Below, piece by piece: positions 17,332 to 24,726 of a stretch of 64,000 nt of DNA (positions within the stretch are counted from its first letter, which is position 1; each line of letters opens with the position of its first letter). Location of the stretch: assembly GCF_001544475.1 (NCBI RefSeq), contig NZ_FCNW02000034.1, positions 1-64,000 of the forward strand. The letters are read 5' to 3'. Origin of the DNA: Caballeronia humi. Its GTDB lineage: Bacteria > Pseudomonadota > Gammaproteobacteria > Burkholderiales > Burkholderiaceae. The position numbers were made by a program, and so were the translations under genes. Under the pieces are notes generated by a model that saw only the letters and a program-made list of their open reading frames with translations, was not told the origin of the DNA and did no database searches.

Positions 17332-18222
17332 ATGCCCTTCGAGGACTATCAGCCGTTTCGTGTCGATGCCGCTGGCGCCGACATTTTCGGGATGAAGGGC
17401 GGCAGCGGGCCGCCATTATTGTTGATGCACGGGCATCCGCAGACGCATGAGATCTGGCACAAGTGCGCGACGGTTCTCGCGCAGCATTTCACGGTCATCG
17501 CGACCGACTTGCGCGGCTACGGCGCGTCGGGCAAGCCCAAGAGCGACGCCGAGCACAAGCCGTATTCGAAGCGCGCGATGGCCGCCGATCAGGTCGCGGT
17601 CATGCGCCACTTCGGCTTCGAACGGTTCCTTGTATGCGCGCACGATCGCGGCGCGCGAGTCGCGCACCGGATGGCGCTGGATTTTCCCGAAGCCATCGAT
17701 CGACTGATGCTGCTCGACATCGCGCCGACGCTCGCGATGTACGAAGCAACCAATCGCGAATTCGCGACCGCGTACTTCCACTGGTTCTTTCTGATCCAGC
17801 CGTCGCCGTTGCCGGAGTTGCTGGTCGGCGGGAATACGAATGCGTATATCGAACGCGTGATGGGCAGCCGCCACGCAGGGCTCAAGCCGTTCGCGCCGCA
17901 TGCGTTGCAGGCGTATCGCGATGCGCTCGCGTCGCCGGGCGCGGTGTTCGCGATGTGCGAGGACTACCGCGCGTCGGCATCGATCGATCTCGAACACGAT
18001 CGCGCCGATCTTGAACGCGGACACAAGATCGCGTGTCCGCTGCGTGTGCTGTGGGGCAAGGAGGGTGTGATCGAACGCTGCTTCGAACCGCTCGACGAAT
18101 GGCGCCGCGTCGCGCGCGATGTGAGCGGCCGCGCGCTGCCTTGCGGCCACTACATTCCTGAAGAAGAACCTCAGGCGTTACTTGAAGAGGTGCTGTCGTT
18201 CTTTGAAGCGAGTGAGCGTTGA
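17332..18222 (+). CDS. Alpha/beta hydrolase resembling fluoroacetate/haloacetate dehalogenase
   Basis: 296 residues from ATG 17332. The frame is open upstream to 17149, but the family N-terminus fits here. Core features: LLLMHGHPQTHEIWHKC (oxyanion loop), ATDLRGYGASGKP, the nucleophile elbow CAHDRGARVAHRMALDFPE with Asp as nucleophile followed by Arg, the cap-domain patch YFHWFFLIQPSPLPE, EDYRASASIDLEHD and the catalytic His in CGHYIPEEEP. Asp-Arg-x-x-Arg plus His-Trp are the residues that bind the carboxylate and halide in haloacetate dehalogenase DehH1/FAc-DEX. Actual dehalogenase activity is inference; epoxide hydrolase-like enzymes share much of this. Divergent from nitronate monooxygenase. 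Confidence 0.87.
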   Translation: MPFEDYQPFRVDAAGADIFGMKGGSGPPLLLMHGHPQTHEIWHKCATVLAQHFTVIATDLRGYGASGKPKSDAEHKPYSKRAMAADQVAVMRHFGFERFLVCAHDRGARVAHRMALDFPEAIDRLMLLDIAPTLAMYEATNREFATAYFHWFFLIQPSPLPELLVGGNTNAYIERVMGSRHAGLKPFAPHALQAYRDALASPGAVFAMCEDYRASASIDLEHDRADLERGHKIACPLRVLWGKEGVIERCFEPLDEWRRVARDVSGRALPCGHYIPEEEPQALLEEVLSFFEASER

Positions 18223-18344
18223 GCCAACCATGAGCGGTTATCTGCCGTACATGTGCGCGTTAAAATTTTGTAGGGAAAGCACCGATGCACGTCATTCTGG
18301 CTCGCGTTACGATGCAATCGACGCTGATCACGTCTATAAATTAC

Positions 18345-18382
18345 GCCGCTTGCCGTAGCTGACAAGCGGCTTTCTTTTTTTT
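18345..18382 (+). terminator. Rho-independent terminator after the dehalogenase-like gene
   Basis: Stem GCCGCTTG/CAAGCGGC (18345-18352 with 18363-18370), 10-base loop, followed by TTTCTTTTTTTT. It ends just before the stop of the convergent metallo-hydrolase at 18385. It is 120 bases past the hydrolase stop, so it could also end a small RNA. Confidence 0.85.
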
Positions 18383-18384
18383 GG

Positions 18385-19296
18385 TCAGGCAGCAAGTACC
18401 GCGTCGCCATCGATTCTCACTGCGCCGCCGCGCGCCAGTTCTTCCACGCACTGTTTCAGCAACGCGGGCCTCGCTTCGGGCAACGCGAGCAGATCCGCTG
18501 CGGCTCGCATCACGCGCGCGGACGCGGTCAGGTCCAGCAACGCATTGAAGGGCATCGCGCGCACTTCCATCAGCTTGAACACGATCAGCACCTTCAGCGC
18601 GTTCTTCGCGTTGCGCGCGGGATCGACGCGCAGATAGTCGAGCCGCGACGATGCCGTGTCGAGCGCGCGCGACACGTCGGTGAATGGCGCGCCGTGGCCC
18701 GGCACGACAGCGCGGACATCGAGTGTCGCGATCAGGTCGAGCACCGCGCGCTGCTCGGCGAAACCGCTTTCGCCTTCGATCTCCGGAAAGATCACGCCGA
18801 AGCCGTTCTCCCACAACGCGTCGGCGCTGATGAGGATGCGTTCGTCGGCGCAATAAAGCATCAGCGAATGCGGATCATGGCCGGGCGCGCCGAGCGCGGA
18901 CCAGTCGAGGCCGCCCAGCCGAAGGCGTGATCCGGCGGTCAGCGTGCCGCTGAATGCGAAGCGATCGCAACGCTGGCCGGTCGCGCGGAAGGTGAGGACG
19001 TCTTCGTCCCAGTCGCGAACCACGTCGGCTTCAGTCGACGGGATCAGCGTCTCGCAATCGTAGGCGGCTTGCAGCAGTGCATTTCCGCCGCAGTGGTCCG
19101 AATGCAGGTGCGTGTTCACGATCAGATCGAGCTTGCGCGCGCCGAGCGTCTGCTGCACGAGCGCGAGCGTTTGCGGGGCGTGCGTCGCGTAGCCGGTATC
19201 GACCAGGACGGTGCGTTCGTCGTCGATGAAAAGCACGTTGTTCGACGAGAGCCAGCCGCGCTCGAACACGCGCATCGATGCGGGCAAGGCGATCAT
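18385..19296 (-). CDS. Metallo-beta-lactamase-fold hydrolase
   Basis: 303 residues from ATG 19296, which overlaps the previous stop (ATGA). The MBL-fold metal motif HxHxDH is present as NTHLHSDHCGGN near residue 63, with further ligands in APGHDPHSLMLY, ILISADALWENG and VVPGHGAPFTD. A helical C-terminal region of about 80 residues follows. These proteins hydrolyse thioesters, lactones or phosphodiesters with two zinc or iron ions; the substrate here is unknown. It is the last of a coupled series YbaK, DUF1289-MaoC, MBL. The upstream open frame to 19437 is inside the neighbouring gene. Confidence 0.9.
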   Translation of the reverse strand: MIALPASMRVFERGWLSSNNVLFIDDERTVLVDTGYATHAPQTLALVQQTLGARKLDLIVNTHLHSDHCGGNALLQAAYDCETLIPSTEADVVRDWDEDVLTFRATGQRCDRFAFSGTLTAGSRLRLGGLDWSALGAPGHDPHSLMLYCADERILISADALWENGFGVIFPEIEGESGFAEQRAVLDLIATLDVRAVVPGHGAPFTDVSRALDTASSRLDYLRVDPARNAKNALKVLIVFKLMEVRAMPFNALLDLTASARVMRAAADLLALPEARPALLKQCVEELARGGAVRIDGDAVLAA

Positions 19297-19892
19297 TCGC
19301 GCCTCTCTTTCGGCATGACGACGATCGTCGCAGTCGTTTTCATCACCGTCTCGCCGTGCTGATTGCACGCCTCGCCTTCGAGCGCGACGAGGTCGCCCTT
19401 GAGGCTCGCTTTCCACTTGGCATCGGTGACGCGCCACGTCATCGTGAGCACGTCGTGCGCCTTCACCGCGCGCGTCAACTTCACGCCGAATTCGAGGCCG
19501 AGCGGCTGCGCGTAGTGCGAGAAGTGCGTGGCGAGCATCGCCATCATGTGCGCGGTCGGCTGTGTGCCCGATGCGATCAGCGAGCCGAAGCGGCTCGTGG
19601 CGGCGTAGGCGTCGTCGTGATGCAGCGGGTTCTGGTCGTTCACGAGCGTCGCGAACGATTTGATCGAATCGGGCGGCAGAACGAGCGTCGCGGAAAAGCG
19701 CTCCCCGATCACGACGACGCGCGCGCCGCCCTTGCGACGGCTCTCGCTTCTGCGCAGCACCGCCTGCTTCGCCGCGTCATCGAGCGCCGACCACTGCGCG
19801 ATCTCGTCGATCGTGCGAAAGCAGCCGTCGCAGAAACCGGTCGCCGCGTTCATCCGGCAGACGTCGATACACGGCGACGCGACCGCGTTCAT
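19293..19892 (-). CDS. DUF1289 - MaoC-like hydratase fusion protein
   Basis: 199 residues from ATG 19892, overlapping the YbaK stop by four bases. Residues 6-45 form a DUF1289 module with four cysteines (SPCIDVCRMNAATGFCDGCFRT, then IDEIAQWSALDD), probably metal-binding. Residues 70-195 form a hot-dog MaoC-like domain with the hydratase signature (VNDQNPLHHDDAYAATSRFG, SLIASGTQPTAHMMA). MaoC domains hydrate trans-2-enoyl-CoA. The joining of the two in one frame is clear from the sequence; its purpose is not. The longer frame to 19997 lies in YbaK. The start of the MBL gene overlaps its stop (ATGA). Confidence 0.85.
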   Translation of the reverse strand: MNAVASPCIDVCRMNAATGFCDGCFRTIDEIAQWSALDDAAKQAVLRRSESRRKGGARVVVIGERFSATLVLPPDSIKSFATLVNDQNPLHHDDAYAATSRFGSLIASGTQPTAHMMAMLATHFSHYAQPLGLEFGVKLTRAVKAHDVLTMTWRVTDAKWKASLKGDLVALEGEACNQHGETVMKTTATIVVMPKERRE

Positions 19893-20395
19893 GCAGGCTC
19901 GCGCAACGCGACATCGACGACAGGCGCGCCCGTCAGCGCAACGAGATCCTGCGGCGTGAGATTGAACACGGCGTGCGGATGGCCGGCCGCGGCCCACAGG
20001 CTGTCGAGCGCGAGCAGGTCTTCGTCGATCAGCGTGACGGGCTGGCTCGCGTGGCCGATCGGACAGACGCCCCCGATCGCATAGCCGGTCTTCTCGCGCA
20101 CGAACTTCGCGTCCGCGCGCGCCAGTTCGCCCACACGCGCCGCGACCTTTTTTTCGTCGACTCGATTCACGCCGCTCGCGATCACGAGCACCGGCGCGTC
20201 GTCGTCGCGGCGGCGAAAGAGGATCGATTTCGCGATCTGCGCCACCGAGCAGCCGAGGCCCGCCGCCGCTTCCGCCGACGTCTTGCCGGTCTCGGGCAGC
20301 ATCACGACAGGGCTCGCGTGGCCGCGTTCCTGCAACAGCAAGGCGACGCGCCGGGCCGAATCGGGCAACGCTTCGAGGTTCTGCATGTCGTTCAT
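19889..20395 (-). CDS. YbaK/ProX-type aminoacyl-tRNA deacylase
   Basis: 168 residues from ATG 20395. Typical YbaK/EbsC features: an alpha/beta fold with LGCSVAQIAKSILFRR near residue 50, VLVIASGVNRVDEKKVAARVGE, the VREKTGYAIGGVCPIGH loop and LLALDSLWAAAGHPHAVFNLTP. Members clear mischarged tRNAs in trans, such as Cys-tRNA(Pro) or Ala-tRNA(Pro); the exact tRNA is not evident. It begins the coupled YbaK/DUF1289-MaoC/MBL run, 31 bases after the HMG-CoA lyase stop, so it may be cotranscribed with that gene. Confidence 0.9.
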   Translation of the reverse strand: MNDMQNLEALPDSARRVALLLQERGHASPVVMLPETGKTSAEAAAGLGCSVAQIAKSILFRRRDDDAPVLVIASGVNRVDEKKVAARVGELARADAKFVREKTGYAIGGVCPIGHASQPVTLIDEDLLALDSLWAAAGHPHAVFNLTPQDLVALTGAPVVDVALREPA

Positions 20396-20426
20396 TGTGT
20401 CCTTTCCGAATGACTTTCCAAATGGT

Positions 20427-21350
20427 TCAAACACAGGGCGCCGCGCCGTCGCGTTTCTTCGCGAGCAGCGCACGGCCCGCGCGCGATGAGCTCGGCTTGC
20501 CGATCGCGCGCGAGATGAAATCGCCGATTTCGATCAGCTGATCGAGATCGATGCCCGTCTCGATGCCGAGGCCGTTCATCAGGTAGACGACGTCCTCCGT
20601 CGCGACGTTGCCGGTCGCGCCCTTCGCATACGGACAGCCGCCGAGCCCCGCGACCGACGCGTGATAGATCTCGATGCCTTCCTGCAACGCCGCGTAGATG
20701 TTCGCGACGGCTTGCCCGTAGGTATCGTGGAAGTGGCCCGACAGTCGCTCGCGCGGAAACACCTTCGACACCGCCGCGAGCACTTCGCGCGTTCGCTTCG
20801 CCGTGCCGACGCCGATCGTGTCGGCGATATCGATTTCGTCGCAGCCGAGCGCCTTCATCCGTTCGACGACGTCGACCACCGATGCCACCGGCACCTCGCC
20901 CTGATACGGGCAGCCTAGCGAGCACGAGATGCTGCCGCGCAGCCGCACACCCGCTTCCTTCGCGGCCTTCGCGACCGGTTCGAAGCGCGCGATGCTCTCC
21001 GCGATGCTGCAGTTGATGTTCTTCTGCGAGAACGCTTCGCTCGCCGCGCCGAAGATCACGACTTCGTCGGCTTTTGCTTCGAGCGCGTCTTCGAAGCCGC
21101 GCATGTTCGGCGTGAGCACGGAGTAGATCGTGCCGGGGCGCCGCGCGATGCCGGCCATGACAGCGGCGCCGTCGGCCATCTGCGGCACCCACTTTGGAGA
21201 CACGAACGACGCCGACTCGACGTTTTGCAAGCCGGCTTGCGACAGCCGGTTCACGAGTTCGATCTTGGTTTCGGTCGCGACGAATTCTTTCTCGTTCTGC
21301 AAGCCGTCGCGCGGCCCGACTTCGACGATTTTTACTTTGGTGGGGGTCAT
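20427..21350 (-). CDS. mvaB: Hydroxymethylglutaryl-CoA lyase
   Basis: 307 residues. Starts TKVKIVEVGPRDGLQNEKEF, the DRE-TIM-type signature of HMG-CoA lyase (Arg and Asp at the metal site), with FVSPKWVPQMAD, GHFHDTYGQAVANIYAAL (metal-binding His pair) and the flexible catalytic-Cys loop VAGLGGCPYAKGATGNVATEDV. It cleaves HMG-CoA to acetyl-CoA and acetoacetate, the last step of leucine breakdown. SD GGAG precedes the ATG. It lies 31 bases after the reductase stop and before YbaK on the same strand. Other leucine-pathway genes are not adjacent. Confidence 0.95.
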   Translation of the reverse strand: MTPTKVKIVEVGPRDGLQNEKEFVATETKIELVNRLSQAGLQNVESASFVSPKWVPQMADGAAVMAGIARRPGTIYSVLTPNMRGFEDALEAKADEVVIFGAASEAFSQKNINCSIAESIARFEPVAKAAKEAGVRLRGSISCSLGCPYQGEVPVASVVDVVERMKALGCDEIDIADTIGVGTAKRTREVLAAVSKVFPRERLSGHFHDTYGQAVANIYAALQEGIEIYHASVAGLGGCPYAKGATGNVATEDVVYLMNGLGIETGIDLDQLIEIGDFISRAIGKPSSSRAGRALLAKKRDGAAPCV

Positions 21351-21381
21351 GCCTGTCTCCTGTTTGCCGCTCTTGTTGCGA

Positions 21382-22323
21382 CTAATACCCGCGCTTCAGA
21401 TCGACGATACCGCCGATCGGCTCGCCGCGCTCCATCGCTTTCACTTTCTGCGCGATCTGCACGATGCTTTCCTCGCGCAGCGTCTCGGCCGAGATATGCG
21501 GCGTGATCGTCACACGCGGCGTGCGCCAGAACGGATGATCGGCGGGAAGCGGCTCCGTGTGGAAAACATCGAGCGTCGCCGCCGCGATCTGGCCGCTCTC
21601 CAGCGCCTGCAGCAGGTCCTCATCGACGAGATGCGCGCCGCGCGCGAGGTTCACCAGATACGCGCCGTGCGCGAGCTTCGCAAACGTCCGGCGATTCAGC
21701 ACGCCTTCGGTGTTGGGCGTGTGGGGCAGCAGGTTGATCAGCACCTTCACGCCGTCGAGGAAGGCGTCGAATTGCGCATCGCCCGCGTAGGTCGTCACGC
21801 CGTCGACTTGCTTTTCGCTGCGGCTGTATCCGCGCACCGGCACGCCGAGCGCCGTCAGCGTCCGCGCGACTTCCGTGCCCAGCACGCCGAGCCCCAGCAC
21901 GCCCACCGTGAAGCTCGCGCGCGGATGCGCCTTGAGTTTTTCCCAGCGGCCTTCGCGCTGCAATGTGTCGTATTCGTCGAATCGGCGCATGTAGCGCAGC
22001 ACCGCGTGCGTCGCGTACTCGACCATCTGCTGCGCCATGCCGGTGTCTTCGAGCCGCACGAGTTTCGCGTTCGGCGGCAGCGTGCCGGGTTCCTTCCGCT
22101 CGACATCGAGAATCGCATCGACGCCCGCGCCCAGGTTGAACACCGCTTTCAGGTCCGGCCGGTTCGCGAACAGTTCGCGCGGCGCGCGCCAGACGATCGC
22201 GTAATCGGCGGGCGCGGTGTCGCCGGGTTGCCACTCGCGCAAATCGGCCTCGGGCAATTCGCGCGCGAGATCGTGCATCCAGAGGGCGGCATCGGCGTGC
22301 TGTTCGTAGAAGAGGATCTTCAT
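21382..22323 (-). CDS. ghrA: Glyoxylate/hydroxypyruvate reductase A
   Basis: 313 residues from ATG 22323, one base after the VOC stop. D-isomer-specific 2-hydroxyacid dehydrogenase of the GhrA branch: NAD(P) Rossmann motif VGVLGLGVLGTEVARTL near residue 140, YSRSEK after beta-2 (Arg and Ser favour NADPH), LINLLPHTPNTEGVLN, the NLARGAHLVDEDLLQAL catalytic-Arg patch, LDVFHTEPLPADHPFW and the catalytic His in TPHISAET. It reduces glyoxylate and hydroxypyruvate in the cytoplasm. Neighbours are the VOC protein upstream and HMG-CoA lyase downstream, all on one strand. Confidence 0.93.
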   Translation of the reverse strand: MKILFYEQHADAALWMHDLARELPEADLREWQPGDTAPADYAIVWRAPRELFANRPDLKAVFNLGAGVDAILDVERKEPGTLPPNAKLVRLEDTGMAQQMVEYATHAVLRYMRRFDEYDTLQREGRWEKLKAHPRASFTVGVLGLGVLGTEVARTLTALGVPVRGYSRSEKQVDGVTTYAGDAQFDAFLDGVKVLINLLPHTPNTEGVLNRRTFAKLAHGAYLVNLARGAHLVDEDLLQALESGQIAAATLDVFHTEPLPADHPFWRTPRVTITPHISAETLREESIVQIAQKVKAMERGEPIGGIVDLKRGY

Positions 22324-22324
22324 G

Positions 22325-22807
22325 TCACTTCGCAAAGAGGCTGCCGATGTCCGCGAACGCCTTGAATTCGAGCGCGTTGCCGCAGGGATCGAGGAAGAAC
22401 ATCGTCGCCTGCTCGCCGACTTCGCCCTTGAAGCGGATATGCGGCTCGATGATGAACTTCGTGCCGACGCCTTGCAGACGCTCGGAGAGCGCGTGCCAGT
22501 CGTCCATCGACAGTACGACGCCGAAGTGGCGCACCGGTACGTCGTCGCCATCGACGGCGTTCTTCGCGGGCGGCCGCACTTCATCGGGCGCGAGATGCGC
22601 GACGAGTTGATGACCGAAGAAATCGAAATCGACCCACTCGGGTGAACTGCGTCCTTCCGGGCAGCCGAGCAGATCGCCGTAGAACGCGCGGGCGTTCGCG
22701 AGGCTCGTGACGGGGAACGCGAGGTGGAACGGCTGCAGCGTGCGCAGCGTTCTCGAACGGTCCGATGCGGCGGGTTGATCAGTGGACACACCAGGCAAAT
22801 CTGACAT
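22325..22807 (-). CDS. VOC-family (glyoxalase/dioxygenase-fold) protein
   Basis: 160 residues with paired beta-alpha-beta-beta-beta modules: PFHLAFPVTSLANARAFYGDLLGC near residue 26 and HFGVVLSMDDWHALSERLQ near 93, ending in the metal-ligand-type FLDPCGNALEFKAF. Likely metal ligands are the His in PFHLAF, the His in RHFGVV and the Glu in LEFK. VOC proteins include glyoxalases, extradiol dioxygenases and resistance proteins; the reaction here is unknown. It is the first gene of a run with ghrA (one-base gap). Divergent from the small hydrolase at 22977. Confidence 0.88.
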   Translation of the reverse strand: MSDLPGVSTDQPAASDRSRTLRTLQPFHLAFPVTSLANARAFYGDLLGCPEGRSSPEWVDFDFFGHQLVAHLAPDEVRPPAKNAVDGDDVPVRHFGVVLSMDDWHALSERLQGVGTKFIIEPHIRFKGEVGEQATMFFLDPCGNALEFKAFADIGSLFAK

Positions 22808-22976
22808 ACGGCCTCCGAGTTTGGGTTTGTCTCATTTTACGGTCTTGCCCGTGCGTGCGCTCCACGCGAGCAGCGCGTCGCCATAAACAAATGACGAAAT
22901 ATTGGTTCGTCCGCGTGCGGGCGCACCGGAGAATGCTTGATGAGAGGAGCCGGCCGATGCCGGCAGCGAGGGCGAT

Positions 22977-23588
22977 ATGAACACATGCAGGTCAGGCTGG
23001 CCGCCGCGGCTCGTGACCGTGCCCGGCTTGCACGGCAGCGAGGGCGCGCACTGGCAGACGTGGCTGGAGCGGCAGTACCGGCGGGCGGCGCGCGTCGAGC
23101 AGGCCGACTGGGACGCGCCGCATCTCGACACCTGGGCAAACGCCGTGCGCGCGCAGCTTGCGAAGGAACGCGGGCCGGTCGTGATCGCGGCGCACAGCTT
23201 CGGCTGTCTCGCGACGGCGCATGCGCTCGCACGCGGCGGCATCGGTGCGGATGTGGCGGGCGTGCTGTTCGTCGCGCCGGCGAGCCCGGAGAAGTTTCGC
23301 TTCGCTGGCACGTTCGACGCTGGAAGGCTGGGCGTGCCGTCGATTCTCGTCGGCAGCGAAACCGATCCGTGGATGCCGTTCGATCACGCGCGCGAACTCG
23401 CCGCGCGCTTTGGCAGCGCGTTCGTGAATCTCGGTGATGCCGGGCATATCAATACGGCGGCGGGTTTCGGTCCGTGGCCGCGCGCGAAGTATTTCGTCGA
23501 TACGCTGATTCATCTCGCCGCGCCGCTGCGGTTTGGGGATGCCGAGGAATACCGCGCGGAATTGCCTGAGTTGTATGCGTATGGTTAG
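22977..23588 (+). CDS. RBBP9/YdeN-type alpha/beta hydrolase
   Basis: 203 residues. RBBP9-family pattern: VTVPGLHGSEGAHWQTWLE at the start, the serine nucleophile in AAHSFGCLATAHAL (HSFGC, about residue 72), FVAPASPEKFRF, the acid residue in GSETDPWMPFDHA and the catalytic His in GDAGHINTAAGFGPWP. It is a cytoplasmic serine hydrolase of unknown substrate. The SD is GAGGG close to the ATG. It sits directly in front of the sulfate-binding protein gene, with an intervening hairpin. Confidence 0.9.
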   Translation: MNTCRSGWPPRLVTVPGLHGSEGAHWQTWLERQYRRAARVEQADWDAPHLDTWANAVRAQLAKERGPVVIAAHSFGCLATAHALARGGIGADVAGVLFVAPASPEKFRFAGTFDAGRLGVPSILVGSETDPWMPFDHARELAARFGSAFVNLGDAGHINTAAGFGPWPRAKYFVDTLIHLAAPLRFGDAEEYRAELPELYAYG

Positions 23589-23621
23589 ATTCAAACGCGT
23601 TTCGATAGAATCCAGCTAGAC

Positions 23622-23645
23622 GGCCGCTTTCACGCGGCCTTTTTT
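23622..23645 (+). terminator. Hairpin with T-run between hydrolase and sulfate-binding protein
   Basis: GGCCGC/GCGGCC stem with a six-base loop followed by TTTTTT, 34 bases after the hydrolase stop and only 22 bases before the sbp ATG. It looks like a terminator, yet it leaves no room for a promoter between it and sbp. A possible -10 box TAGAAT lies at 23606-23611, just in front. Confidence 0.75.
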
Positions 23646-23667
23646 GCGTTCGATAAAGGGAGACAAA

Positions 23668-24666
23668 ATGCAGGTAAAGAAAACCGCGCTCGTGGCCGCG
23701 CTGAGCCTCGCCGCCGGATGCGCCCACGCGGATACGTCGCTGCTCAACGTTTCGTACGACGTCACGCGCGAACTCTACAAGGACATCAACACGGCCTTCG
23801 TCGCGGACTACAAGCAAAAGTCCGGCGAAACGATATCGGTGCGCCAGTCACATGGCGCGTCGAGTGCGCAGGCGCTGTCGGTGATGCAGGGCCTGCAGGC
23901 CGACGTCGTGACGATGAACCAGCCGAACGACATCGACCTCCTCGCCGAGAACGGCCAGCTCGTGCCCGCGAACTGGCGCACGCGTCTGCCGGACAACAGC
24001 GCGCCCTACACGACGACGATGGTGTTCCTCGTGCGCCAGGGCAACCCGAAGAACATCAAGGACTGGAGCGATCTCGCGCGGCCCGGCGTGCAGGTCGTGA
24101 TCGCGAATCCGAAGACCTCGGGCAACGGGCGCTATTCCTATCTCGCCGCGTGGGGCTACAAGAAGCAGCACGGCGCAACCGATGCCCAGGCGCAAGACTT
24201 CGAGAAGGCGATCTTCAAGAACGTGCCGGTGCTCGACACGGGCGGGCGCGGCGCGACGACGACCTTCACGCAGCGCGGCATCGGCGACGTGCTGGTGACG
24301 TTCGAGAACGAAGTCGCGCTGATCGATACCGGCGTGGGCGCGAAGGATTTCGACGCCGTGTATCCATCGATGAGCCTGCTCGCGGAGCCGCCCGTGACGA
24401 TCGTCGACAAGGTGGTGGACAAGCGCGGCACGCGCAAGGTCGCGCAGGCTTACCTCGAGTATCTGTACACGCCGGCGGGGCAGGAGATCATCGCGCAGCA
24501 TCATCTGCGTCCGCGTAACGCGGAGGTGCTGGCCAAGCACGCGAGCGAGTTCAAGCCACTGAAGACGTTCACCGTCGAGCAGATTTTCGGTAGCTGGCAG
24601 AACGCTCAGAAAACGCACTTCTCCGATGGCGGGACGTTCGATCAGGTCGTCGTCGACAAGAAGTGA
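23668..24666 (+). CDS. sbp: Sulfate/thiosulfate ABC transporter substrate-binding protein
   Basis: 332 residues from ATG 23668 with GGGAG six bases upstream. Signal peptide MQVKKTALVAALSLAAGCAHA, mature start DTSLLNVSYDVTRELYKDIN, as in periplasmic sulfate-binding proteins. Ligand-region motifs include SHGASSAQALSVMQGLQADVVTMNQPNDIDLLAE, NPKTSGNGRYSYLAAWG and DTGGRGATTTFTQRGIGDVLVTFENE. It delivers sulfate or thiosulfate to a CysTWA-type importer. The permease and ATPase genes are not adjacent, so it must use a complex encoded elsewhere. Expression likely follows sulfur starvation (CysB), which is family knowledge. Confidence 0.95.
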   Translation: MQVKKTALVAALSLAAGCAHADTSLLNVSYDVTRELYKDINTAFVADYKQKSGETISVRQSHGASSAQALSVMQGLQADVVTMNQPNDIDLLAENGQLVPANWRTRLPDNSAPYTTTMVFLVRQGNPKNIKDWSDLARPGVQVVIANPKTSGNGRYSYLAAWGYKKQHGATDAQAQDFEKAIFKNVPVLDTGGRGATTTFTQRGIGDVLVTFENEVALIDTGVGAKDFDAVYPSMSLLAEPPVTIVDKVVDKRGTRKVAQAYLEYLYTPAGQEIIAQHHLRPRNAEVLAKHASEFKPLKTFTVEQIFGSWQNAQKTHFSDGGTFDQVVVDKK

Positions 24667-24680
24667 TCGACGGCTTTGAA

Positions 24681-24714
24681 CGCGAAAAAGCCCGCAAATG
24701 CGGGCTTTTTCGCG
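24681..24714. terminator. Bidirectional terminator between sbp and bioB
   Basis: 34-base perfect inverted repeat: 16-base arms CGCGAAAAAGCCCGCA and its complement around a two-base loop, giving A-runs on one side and T-runs on the other. Placed between the convergent sbp and bioB genes. Confidence 0.92.
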
Positions 24715-24726
24715 AAATGGGTCGCC

